A stretch of DNA of 64,000 bases from Halorientalis sp. (GTDB lineage Archaea; Halobacteriota; Halobacteria; Halobacteriales; Haloarculaceae). The translations under genes were made by a program, and so were the position numbers. The notes beneath the pieces were generated by a model, which saw only the letters and a list, made by a program, of their open reading frames with translations, was not told the origin of the DNA and ran no database searches. Below, in pieces: positions 33,394 to 41,085 of this stretch. Each line of letters starts with the position of its first letter. The stretch's first letter is position 1. Location of the stretch: assembly GCF_028275115.1 (NCBI RefSeq), contig NZ_JAQCNH010000029.1:1-64000 (forward strand). The letters run 5' to 3'.

Positions 33394-34896
33394 GTGACAG
33401 TGGGTGGCCACATCGACTGGCGAAACCGGTACGTGGTGGCGCTGGCCGGTATCCTCGTCGTCGGAGCGACCCTGCGGCTGTACGGCCTCGGCGTCGAGAG
33501 TATCTGGGTCGACGAGGCAATCACGCTCCGGTTCGTCGAGAACCACGGCCCGCTCGAACTGCTGTGGGTTATCCCGAGCGAGCAACCACATCTCCCGCCG
33601 TACTACGTGTTCCTCGACGTCTGGGTCGCGGCGTTCGGTACGGACGCGACCGCTGTCCGGTTCCCATCGGCGGTCTTCGGCATCGTCTCCCTGCCCCTGC
33701 TGTACCTATTGGGCCGGAAACTGTTCGACCGGACGACAGGGCTGGTCGCGACCCTCGTGTTCGCAGTCGCCCCGTTCCAACTCTACTACGCCCAGGAGAC
33801 GCGGATGTACAGCCTCTGGACGATGTTGACCCTCGTTTCGTTCCTGACGTTCCTCCGGCTCCGACGCCAGCCAACCCGTCGGCTGGCCGCCGGCTACGGC
33901 ACCGCGACACTTTCGACCGCGGCCGTCCATCCGTTCGGCCTGTTCGTCCTCCTCACGCAGGGGCTCGTCTCGGTCTGCGACCGCCTGTCCGCCGGTGACG
34001 TCCTCGGAGTCGACGAGCTGACCACCCTGGAGCGGGCCCAAGCCGTCTGCTGGGGGTTGCTCGCCCCGGTTCTCGTCCTCGGGTTCCTGAAACTCGACAC
34101 CGCCGTCGCCGGCTTCGATTTCATCTCCCCTCCGGGACCGGGGCGGGTCGTCGGGACCGTCGTCGAGTACTTTACGACTGCCGCCGGGACGGCCGAACTT
34201 GCGGTCTGTCTGCTCGTCGCCGTCGGTGTCGCCCTGGCACTCCGGTCGCGGCCGGTCGGGCGCGACCGTCGCCTCCTCGTCGTCTGGGCACTGGTCCCGA
34301 TCCTCGGACTGGTCGCGGTGTCGTACCTGGTGACGCCGCTGTTCTGGGACCGGTACACGGTCACCGCCGCGCCGGCATGGGTCCTGCTCGCGGTTCGCGG
34401 GTTCACGAGTCTCGACCGCGACCGACTCGGACTCGGCATCGAACGTCGCCACGTCGGCTACGCGCTGGCCGGCCTGCTCGTCGTCGCCATCGTGCCGGCG
34501 ACGGCGCACTACCACACGACCGAGGGCAAAGAGCAGTGGGACGAGGCCGTCCCCGACCTGGAATCGGCGGCCGAATCCGGCGACGTGGTCCTCGTAATCG
34601 ACCGCGCCGGGCTGTCGGCGTTCGACTACTACCGCACCCGACGGGACGTGACGGTACGACCGGTCCACGCCGGACTGGGACCGAACGGAAGCTACGTCAC
34701 ACCCAACGCGACGCTCCGGAACATGACCGACGGCCACGACCGGGTGTGGCTCGTCCTGACACACCTCTGGTTCCTGCCGGGCGAGCGCCGGCGGATGCTG
34801 GACGTCGTGAACGAGAGCCGGCAGGTAGTTCGCCACCGACAGTACAACAGCATCGAGGTCTACCTGCTGGCCAACCGGACTCAGCGCCAGTCGTAG
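33394..34896 (+). CDS. Membrane glycosyltransferase, GT39/ArnT-PMT-like
   Basis: A GTG start gives 500 aa, matched to a TATA-like TATTTAT about 21-27 nt upstream. It has about ten hydrophobic helices. The first outer loop holds GVESIWVDEAITLRF with the Asp-Glu of the PMT/ArnT superfamily, then YYAQETRMYSLW. Such enzymes move a sugar from a lipid-phosphate carrier onto a protein or lipid at the outer face. It overlaps the tail of the convergent GT2 gene by 16 bp; the two may serve surface glycan synthesis. Confidence 0.84.
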   Translation: MTVGGHIDWRNRYVVALAGILVVGATLRLYGLGVESIWVDEAITLRFVENHGPLELLWVIPSEQPHLPPYYVFLDVWVAAFGTDATAVRFPSAVFGIVSLPLLYLLGRKLFDRTTGLVATLVFAVAPFQLYYAQETRMYSLWTMLTLVSFLTFLRLRRQPTRRLAAGYGTATLSTAAVHPFGLFVLLTQGLVSVCDRLSAGDVLGVDELTTLERAQAVCWGLLAPVLVLGFLKLDTAVAGFDFISPPGPGRVVGTVVEYFTTAAGTAELAVCLLVAVGVALALRSRPVGRDRRLLVVWALVPILGLVAVSYLVTPLFWDRYTVTAAPAWVLLAVRGFTSLDRDRLGLGIERRHVGYALAGLLVVAIVPATAHYHTTEGKEQWDEAVPDLESAAESGDVVLVIDRAGLSAFDYYRTRRDVTVRPVHAGLGPNGSYVTPNATLRNMTDGHDRVWLVLTHLWFLPGERRRMLDVVNESRQVVRHRQYNSIEVYLLANRTQRQS

Positions 34897-35783
34897 ACCG
34901 AAACCGCGCGGTCCGTGCGGTCGGCCCGGCCGTTGGGGTTGCGTGCCGGCGTCCGGTCGCGCCACCGCGCACCGACGCCGTCTTTGAGGCCGACGGCCAG
35001 TCCCGCGAGGACGTCCCGGCCGTTGCCGAACCACTGCGACGGTTCGATCAACCCGCCAGCGACATCCCGGAGCGCACTGCCGGCGTCACGGAGAGCGTGA
35101 CCGACGAGGCGTCGGACGACGGTCGGCCGAACGCCGTAGTTCTTCGTCAGTCGGTACGCCAGCGAGCGGTACTTCCAGCGCCAGTCGGTGTCGGTCACAC
35201 CGCCGTCGGTGCCGTACTCACCACGCACCGACATGTCGCCGCGCCAGGTGACCTCGTACTCGTGCCCGGCCAGTCGGTGGGCCACGTCGCGTGCGCCGCC
35301 GGTGAGGAGGTACTCGTCGAACCCGTCGACAGCGTCCAGTGCCGCCCGAGAGAAGGCCGCGTTGTCGCCGTTGAAGTAGGTGACCGTGCGCCCCTTGACC
35401 GTCGTGGACTCGACGCTCTCGGTCGTCATACCAGCCTTGAGCTCTTGATGAGTCGGGCCGGTGACAACGTCGGCGGTTTCGATGCCGACTTCGAGCGCCG
35501 ACTGCCAGTCGGGTTCGACGGCCAGTTCGTGGTTGACGAACGCGATTACATCGCCGGTCGCCCGGTCAAGACCAGCGTTACGCGCCGCGTTGAGCCGGCG
35601 GTCGGCGATATCGACCAGCAGGTCCACGTCGTCGCGCTCCCGGACCATCCCTGTCGTCCCGTCCGAGGAGGGTCCGTTGACGACGACGACCTCGGCGTCG
35701 AACGCGTGGTCGGCGAGGGCGTCCAGACAGCCCGACAGCCGCTCACGCCCGTTGAGTGTTGGAACGACCACCGAGAGATCCAT
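34881..35783 (-). CDS. Family 2 glycosyltransferase
   Basis: A 300-aa GT-A protein: MDLSVVVPTLNGRERLSGCLD, VVVNGPSSDGTTGMV, then ARNAGLDRATGDVIAFVNHEL. The position that normally carries the DxD metal site reads FVNHEL, so metal binding may differ. TYFNGDNAAFSRAALDAVDGFDEYLLTGGARDVAHRLA is the acceptor-side block. It probably adds a sugar to a lipid carrier or S-layer glycan, beside the GT39 enzyme. Confidence 0.86.
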   Translation of the reverse strand: MDLSVVVPTLNGRERLSGCLDALADHAFDAEVVVVNGPSSDGTTGMVRERDDVDLLVDIADRRLNAARNAGLDRATGDVIAFVNHELAVEPDWQSALEVGIETADVVTGPTHQELKAGMTTESVESTTVKGRTVTYFNGDNAAFSRAALDAVDGFDEYLLTGGARDVAHRLAGHEYEVTWRGDMSVRGEYGTDGGVTDTDWRWKYRSLAYRLTKNYGVRPTVVRRLVGHALRDAGSALRDVAGGLIEPSQWFGNGRDVLAGLAVGLKDGVGARWRDRTPARNPNGRADRTDRAVSVYDWR

Positions 35784-35822
35784 ACTCCTCGTTCTCCCCC
35801 GGACCCCTAAAAACTCGCGCCG

Positions 35823-36530
35823 TCAGGGGACGCGGGCGTGCCAGTACGAGACCGAGGCCAACCGCTTGCCCAGGGGTGACGAGATGAGCGTGGTGTCGAC
35901 GTCTCGGAACACGCTAGCCAGTTTGTTCGGAATCTCCCGATACAGTCCGTACGGGAGGGCGAAATCGTGGTCGGACTTGACGAGGTGGAGGCCAGCGCTG
36001 TCGAGTAGCCGGGACACCTCCCAGCGCGAGTAGAGCCGCGACCCCATCGGGAGCGCCCAGTTGTACAGCGAACGCGTAGTGAAGCGATTGAACGTATCGA
36101 AAAAGACCTGATCCCGCGAGACTCGCCGTATCTCGCTCAGAAAGGAGGCGGGCTGGTCTGCCAGGTGGAAGAACCGCATGGCCAGCACCGAGTCGAAACT
36201 GTCGTCGGGGAACGGAAGTCGCCCTGCGTCGCCCCGCATCAGATTCATGTTCTCTGCGACACCCACACGCTTTGCCTTCTCCCGGCCCTGCTGGAGCATC
36301 GGTCCCGAGATGTCGAGTCCGACGACGTTGGCGCCACGTTCGGCCAGCATGACTGTGAACCGACCGGTCCCACAGGCAATCTCCAGTACGTTCCTGTCTT
36401 CGACCGGGCCAATCTCGTCCAACACGGCCTGTTTCTCCCGCCGGTCGATGAGTCGCCCCCCTTTAGAAAACCGCTTTTCCTCATACTCCTCGGCGATGTC
36501 GTCTTCTTGATACCACTCCTGTCCCTTCAC
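35823..36530 (-). CDS. Class I SAM-dependent methyltransferase
   Basis: The GTG start VKGQEWYQEDDIAEEYEEKRF gives 235 aa; the 17 residues before it in the track do not look native. Motif I is VLEIACGTGRFTVML, motif II NVVGLDISGPMLQQG, then GDAGRLPFPDDSFDSVLA, a Methyltransf_11 arrangement as in UbiE/COQ5. The C-terminus is helical. The substrate is unknown. It sits downstream of an AT-rich intergenic region. Confidence 0.82.
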   Translation of the reverse strand: MKGQEWYQEDDIAEEYEEKRFSKGGRLIDRREKQAVLDEIGPVEDRNVLEIACGTGRFTVMLAERGANVVGLDISGPMLQQGREKAKRVGVAENMNLMRGDAGRLPFPDDSFDSVLAMRFFHLADQPASFLSEIRRVSRDQVFFDTFNRFTTRSLYNWALPMGSRLYSRWEVSRLLDSAGLHLVKSDHDFALPYGLYREIPNKLASVFRDVDTTLISSPLGKRLASVSYWHARVP

Positions 36531-36803
36531 GGCTTGTCCTTGATTGCTGCTCGGAGTGCATAAAACGGTACTGAAACGCACCGCTCAGTGTCGCCCGGGA
36601 CGCCGAAGTGGTAACTATACGGATGTTTGCGGAACGAGTTCCCGACTGAACGAGGTGATTCGACGTACGCGAGTGCGTTGCCGATTCCGATAATTTGTGT
36701 CGGTATATTTTGTATAAGGACGCATAATACGCACTTATTTGTTCCTATTGTTTTGTCACACATGTAGCCAAGGTTTACACGTAGTGTTCGAACAGGCTCA
36801 AAT
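36531..36803. other. AT-rich intergenic region with divergent promoters
   Basis: 273 bp without a credible gene. From about 36690 to 36790 the DNA is far richer in A/T than anything nearby (GGTATATTTTGTATAAGGACGC, ATTTGTTCCTATTGTTTTG). It holds TATA-like sites for both neighbours, including GTTTACA at 36773-36779, 25-31 nt before the regulator gene. A small palindrome ACAC-GTA-GTGT (36777-36787) overlaps the latter. Confidence 0.5.
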
Positions 36804-37091
36804 ATGAGCACGAGGACGGACGAAAGTGCATACACGGAGGACGGCGAAGAGAGCCCGTTGGCCGATCCGGAATTTCGCGAGCGGTTGCGGGAGCTTCCAC
36901 CGAGTGCGAAGCTCGTCGCAAAGGTACTGGAGGGCGACGCACCCCTCTCACAAGGTCAGCTCGCCGAGGAGTCACTGCTGCCAGACCGGACCGTGCGGTA
37001 CGCGCTGAATCGGCTGGAGGAGTCCGATCTTGTCGGGTCGCGCTACAGTTTCCGCGACGCGCGCAAACAGGTCTACTACCTCAGTAGCTGA
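36804..37091 (+). CDS. Winged-helix (MarR-like) DNA-binding protein
   Basis: A 95-aa protein with an acidic N-tail, then LPPSAKLVAKVLEGDAPLSQGQLAEESLLPDRTVRYALNRLEE with helix-turn-helix spacing and the wing SRYSFRDARKQVYYLSS. This single wHTH is common in haloarchaea. It probably regulates transcription; the palindrome at its promoter allows autoregulation. The next gene on the same strand starts 40 nt later. Confidence 0.82.
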   Translation: MSTRTDESAYTEDGEESPLADPEFRERLRELPPSAKLVAKVLEGDAPLSQGQLAEESLLPDRTVRYALNRLEESDLVGSRYSFRDARKQVYYLSS

Positions 37092-37130
37092 CCACCGCCA
37101 CTTTTGACCGGCGTGGCCCTGGGGTGGGAT

Positions 37131-37904
37131 ATGGACGTTACCCGAGTTCCCGTCGATACCGCTACGCGCGGTCCCGGCGGCACGACGAACACGTATCTGC
37201 TCGGCAGCGACGGCGCTGTTCTGGTCGACCCCGCCGCACAGACCGGCGACCTCGACGACGCCGTCGACGCGGTGAGTGTCGGTCATATCGTAGTGACACA
37301 TTATCACCCCGACCACGTCGGCGCAGTCGCCGAGTACGCCAGTACCTGCGACGCGACGCTGTGGGCACGCACCGGCCGAACCAGCGCGTTCGAGGCGGCC
37401 ACCGGTGTCGCCCCCGACCGCACATTTGCTCCGGGCGACTCGATCCGGACTGCCGACGGCACAGTCGGCATCGTGGACACACCTGGCCACACACAGGAAC
37501 ACGTCGCGCTCACCTGGGGTCGTGGCGCTGTCGTCGGCGATCTGGCGGTCGCGGCTGGAAGCGTCGTCGTTGGCGCACCGGACGGCGACATGCGCGCGTA
37601 CCTGACGAGTCTCCGTCGACTTCGCGCTCGTGGCTTCGGGACCCTGTACCCGGGCCACGGACCGGTGATCGACGACCCGGAAGCGACGCTGGCACGGCTC
37701 CTCGACCACCGTCTCGACCGCGAGGAATCGATCCGGCGAGCCGTCGTAGCAGGCGCTCGGACGGTCGAGGAGGTGCTCGACGAGGCCTACGAGAAGGACC
37801 TCACTGGTGTTCGTGACCTCGCGCGTGCGACCACAGTCTGCCATCTGGAGAAGCTGGCCGTCGAGGGCGACCTCAACTTCGACGGCGCGCGCGCCGAACC
37901 CTAA
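37131..37904 (+). CDS. MBL-fold metallo-hydrolase (LACTB2-like)
   Basis: Start MDVTRVPVDTATRGPGGTTNTYLLG (257 aa). The zinc motif is VVTHYHPDHVGAV (HxHxDH), with further ligands in DTPGHTQEHVALTW and LYPGHGPVI. After the hydrolase a helical C-terminus (LLDHRLDREESIRRAV...ATTVCHLEKLAVEG) matches the winged-helix tail of LACTB2-type beta-lactamase-like enzymes, some of which cut RNA. It overlaps the convergent MoxR stop by 4 bp. Confidence 0.87.
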   Translation: MDVTRVPVDTATRGPGGTTNTYLLGSDGAVLVDPAAQTGDLDDAVDAVSVGHIVVTHYHPDHVGAVAEYASTCDATLWARTGRTSAFEAATGVAPDRTFAPGDSIRTADGTVGIVDTPGHTQEHVALTWGRGAVVGDLAVAAGSVVVGAPDGDMRAYLTSLRRLRARGFGTLYPGHGPVIDDPEATLARLLDHRLDREESIRRAVVAGARTVEEVLDEAYEKDLTGVRDLARATTVCHLEKLAVEGDLNFDGARAEP

Positions 37905-38848
37905 ACCGTCGGTACGGGAATCTCGTCGAGGGTCGCCCGGACGATACTTTCTTTTTCGACATCGTCGAGGCGCGCGTCCGGGGTGAGTACCAGCCGGTGA
38001 GCGAGCGTCGGTTCGGCGACCCACTTCACGTCGTCGGGGATGACGTACTCGCGGCCGGCGATCACCGCGCGGGCACGAGCGGTCTCGAACAGCCGCTGGG
38101 TCCCCCGGGGCGAGACGCCCACTTCGACGCGGCGGTCCTCGCGAGTCGCGCGAGCGACGGCCGCCATGTAGTCGAGCAGGTCGTCATCGACGCGGACGGC
38201 CTCGGGCGCCTCCCGGACAGCCGCCACGTCGCCGGCAGCCAGTACGGGTTCGACGCTCGGGCTGAGCGTGTCCCGGCCGCGGCGGCGTCTCAGCAGTTCG
38301 ACCTCGCCGGCCTCGTCGGGGTATCCGATGTCGGTCTTGATCGCGAAGCGGTCCATCTGTGCCTCTGGCAACTCGAAGGTGCCCTCCATCTCGACCGGGT
38401 TCTGAGTCGCCACGACGAAGAACGGCTGTGGGAGCGGGTGTGTCTCGCCGTCGACGGTGACCTGGCCCTCCTCCATGGCTTCTAGAAGCGCCGACTGGGT
38501 CTTGGGCGGCGCGCGGTTGATCTCGTCGGCCAGCACGACGTTGGCGAAGATGGGACCGTCCGCGAACTCGAAGGTGCGGTCGCGCTCGTCGTAGACGTTC
38601 GTGCCGGTCACGTCCGAGGGGAGGAGGTCGGGCGTGAACTGCACGCGAGAAAAGGAGAGTCCGAGCGCCGTGGCGACGCTGCGGGCGGTGAGGGTCTTGC
38701 CGGTGCCGGGCACGTCCTCCATGAGAACGTGCCCGCGAGCGACGATACCGAGGAGGACCGTGTCGAGGAACTCGTCGTCGGCGACGACCGCCGATCCGAC
38801 TTCCTCGCGGACCGAGTCCAGGACGGAGTTCGCGTCGGGAATCTCCAT
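37901..38848 (-). CDS. MoxR-family AAA+ ATPase
   Basis: Start MEIPDANSVLDSVREEVGSAV (315 aa). Walker A is EDVPGTGKTLTARS, Walker B VLADEINRAPPKTQSALLEAMEEGQVTVDG, sensor 1 FFVVATQNPVEMEGTFELPEAQ, and the C-terminal lid contains GVSPRGTQRLFETARA. MoxR proteins assist maturation of VWA-domain or membrane complexes, usually beside DUF58 and VWA genes. None is adjacent here, so the partner is elsewhere. Confidence 0.92.
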   Translation of the reverse strand: MEIPDANSVLDSVREEVGSAVVADDEFLDTVLLGIVARGHVLMEDVPGTGKTLTARSVATALGLSFSRVQFTPDLLPSDVTGTNVYDERDRTFEFADGPIFANVVLADEINRAPPKTQSALLEAMEEGQVTVDGETHPLPQPFFVVATQNPVEMEGTFELPEAQMDRFAIKTDIGYPDEAGEVELLRRRRGRDTLSPSVEPVLAAGDVAAVREAPEAVRVDDDLLDYMAAVARATREDRRVEVGVSPRGTQRLFETARARAVIAGREYVIPDDVKWVAEPTLAHRLVLTPDARLDDVEKESIVRATLDEIPVPTV

Positions 38849-38953
38849 GCCTGGAGCATCCGGGGCGTCGCATTTACCCGTTGTGCCGACGAGAGAGCAC
38901 TCCCTCTTCCGAAACGAAACGGATAAACACCAACCGCTAGAATATCGAAGCGA

Positions 38954-39038
38954 GCCGAGGTAGCCTAGCCTGGCCAAGGCGGTTGCTTCGAGAGCAACTG
39001 TCCTCACGGACTCAGGAGTTCAAATCTCCTCCTCGGCG
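38954..39038 (+). tRNA. tRNA-Ser (CGA)
   Basis: 85 nt. The acceptor arm GCCGAGG pairs with CCTCGGC (39031-39037). The anticodon arm GTTGC-TTCGAGA-GCAAC gives anticodon CGA. The long variable arm TGTCCTCACGGACTC is typical of serine. The T arm AGGAG-TTCAAAT-CTCCT is complete. G is the discriminator base. No CCA is encoded. Confidence 0.95.
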
Positions 39039-39165
39039 CTTCTGCCGACACACTCCGACGAGCACCGCGAGTCGGTACCGTCGGCAGGGCGGCAAGTGGA
39101 GTTTGAACGAGAGGAGTTCCAGCCCGCACAACGAGTGAAGCGAGTGAGCAGGACCTTCTCCGTGT

Positions 39166-39187
39166 AGTTCAAATCTCCGCCTCGGCG
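39166..39187 (+). repeat. Partial copy of the tRNA-Ser 3' end (att-like scar)
   Basis: AGTTCAAATCTCCGCCTCGGCG repeats the last 22 nt of the tRNA gene (39017-39038) with one mismatch, 149 bp downstream. Direct repeats of a tRNA 3' end mark integration sites. The 128 bp between them hold no integrase, so this looks like a deleted element. The rest of the 280-bp gap to the P450 gene contains no gene. Confidence 0.6.
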
Positions 39188-39319
39188 TCATCTTCGCGGC
39201 CCATTACAGTGAGCGAAGCGAACCGTCGGCTGTACTCGGCGTGCGGACCACGGCACCGCTTTTCAAAAGCCCGCGAAAGAAGGCGGTGTAATCAAACGGG
39301 GGCAAACGTAGATAAAAGC

Positions 39320-40648
39320 ATGGCAGAGACAGATACGGGTCGGCCGAAGGGGCCGGACGGGTGGCCAGTCGTCGGCAACACCTTCCAGTTCGCTCGGGAC
39401 CCATTCGGGTTCTACGAGCGGTGTGCGGATTTCGGGGACGTGGTGCCCCACGAGGTCGGCGGGCTGACGTTCTATCTCGTAACGCATCCCGAGGACGTCG
39501 AGCGGATTCTCTCGACGGAACATCGCAGGTTCGAGAAAGGAGCCTTTCAGCGCGAGCAGTTGAGCGACGTTCTCGGCGAGGGGCTGCTGACGAGCGAAGG
39601 CGAGCGGTGGCGCGAGCAGCGCCAGCGCATCCAACCAACGTTCGGGCCGGAGAAGATCCACTCGTACGTCGAGATCATGACCGACTGCGCACAGCAGGCG
39701 AGTACGCGGTGGTGGGACGGCCGGCGGGTCGCAGTCGACGAGGAGATGCGTCGGATCACCGTCCAGGTCCTCGCGCGGTCGCTGTTCGGGACCGACATCA
39801 GCAACCACATCGAGACCATCGCCGACGCGATGGGGGACATCGGCGCACAGGCCGAGGCACCGGCGGCGACGGCCCTACTTCCGGAGTGGTTGCCGACGCC
39901 GTGGGACCGGCGGGCCCAGCGTGGCGTCGACGCCATCGACGGGGTGATCGAGGATCTGATAGAGCGCCGGCGAGGCGACGCCGCAGGTCGAGACGACCTC
40001 CTCTCGACGCTTCTTGTCGCACACGAGGACGGGGAGATCGACCGGGCGACGCTTCGGGACCAGCTCGTGACATTCCTGCTCGCGGGCCACGAAACGACCT
40101 CGCTGGCGCTGACCTACACCTGGTACCTGCTGGCAGAGAATCCGGGCGCACGGGAGCAGTTACACGCGGAAGTCGACGATGTGTTGGGGACTGCGGTGCC
40201 GACGATGGCGGATCTCGGGAACCTGTCTGTCACCGAGCAGGTCGTACAGGAGGCGATGCGGTACTATCCGCCAGTCCACCGGGTCGTCCGCGAGGCCAGC
40301 GAGGACGTCCAGTTGCGCGGTCGGACCGTCGACCAGGGGTCGATTCTCACGATGCCGCAGTGGGTCGTCCACCGGGACCCGCGGTGGTACGACGACCCCA
40401 TGGAGTTCCGACCGGAGCGGTGGGCGGGTGAGAGCGACCGCCCGGACTACGCGTACTTCCCGTTCGGCGGCGGGCCGCGTCGCTGTATCGGGATGCGCTT
40501 CGCAAAGCTCGAAGCCCAGCTCATTCTCGCGACGCTGGCCAGGAGTTTTCGACTGGAACTGGTCGGCGACGGGGGCCCGCTGGAGCTAACCTCGGGCGTG
40601 ACGGCCTCGCCGACCGACCCCGTGGAGATGGTGCCACGGGCGCGCTGA
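39320..40648 (+). CDS. Cytochrome P450
   Basis: Start MAETDTGRPKGPDGWPVVGNT (442 aa); the track ORF begins 37 codons early, near the att scar. It has the I-helix AGHETTSLAL (about 255-264), the K-helix ExxR in EAMRYYP, and the heme loop FPFGGGPRRCIGMRFA with Cys about 389. There is no membrane anchor, so it is a soluble class. It hydroxylates a hydrophobic substrate, unknown here. No ferredoxin or reductase gene is adjacent. Confidence 0.95.
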   Translation: MAETDTGRPKGPDGWPVVGNTFQFARDPFGFYERCADFGDVVPHEVGGLTFYLVTHPEDVERILSTEHRRFEKGAFQREQLSDVLGEGLLTSEGERWREQRQRIQPTFGPEKIHSYVEIMTDCAQQASTRWWDGRRVAVDEEMRRITVQVLARSLFGTDISNHIETIADAMGDIGAQAEAPAATALLPEWLPTPWDRRAQRGVDAIDGVIEDLIERRRGDAAGRDDLLSTLLVAHEDGEIDRATLRDQLVTFLLAGHETTSLALTYTWYLLAENPGAREQLHAEVDDVLGTAVPTMADLGNLSVTEQVVQEAMRYYPPVHRVVREASEDVQLRGRTVDQGSILTMPQWVVHRDPRWYDDPMEFRPERWAGESDRPDYAYFPFGGGPRRCIGMRFAKLEAQLILATLARSFRLELVGDGGPLELTSGVTASPTDPVEMVPRAR

Positions 40649-40674
40649 TAGCTCGGAGTCGCTTCGAGACGCGC

Positions 40675-40926
40675 TCACTTCGGTCGGTCGGCCCCGCCTT
40701 TCACGTCACCAGTGCGGTCGGCCGCGAACCCGGTCCGGAAAGCGATGTACGCGAGGACACAGATGAACAGAATCGGCGGCAGAATCATGAAGCCCCAGAG
40801 TCCGTCGAGGCCCCACCCGAGGATGAGGACGACGTCCGCAATCCCGAGCGAGAGGAAGGGCAACACCCAGAGCGCCGCCTGCTTGCGACTGACTCCGTCC
40901 TCGTCGCCGAAACCCAGTTTATCCAT
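40675..40926 (-). CDS. Small membrane protein (83 aa), two helices
   Basis: Start MDKLGFGDEDGVSRKQAAL; the track ORF adds 20 doubtful residues. Hydrophobic segments are WVLPFLSLGIADVVLILGWGL and LWGFMILPPILFICVLAYIAF, followed by a charged tail GDVKGGADRPK. No family was recognised. It is convergent with the P450 gene. Confidence 0.65.
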   Translation of the reverse strand: MDKLGFGDEDGVSRKQAALWVLPFLSLGIADVVLILGWGLDGLWGFMILPPILFICVLAYIAFRTGFAADRTGDVKGGADRPK

Positions 40927-41085
40927 ACACAGTGTTGGTGTTTGGGAGTAAAAAACACCCCGCTGTTCACCACGCTCGGCATACAAATATTATTAACAAA
41001 ATGCAGACCAGATATTAAGAAAAGGCAGCAGGTGGCCGGCTGATAACAGCGCGATTAATAAGCACTGCCGGACTACGGTCTGGTA

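Noticed and set aside
33706-35034. 442-aa minus ORF opposite the GT39 gene
   Set aside because: Shadow with low-complexity charged composition; the plus product has membrane helices and the Asp-Glu motif.
39038-39190. A second tRNA gene downstream of tRNA-Ser
   Set aside because: Only the last 22 nt are duplicated; no acceptor 5' strand or anticodon arm precedes it.
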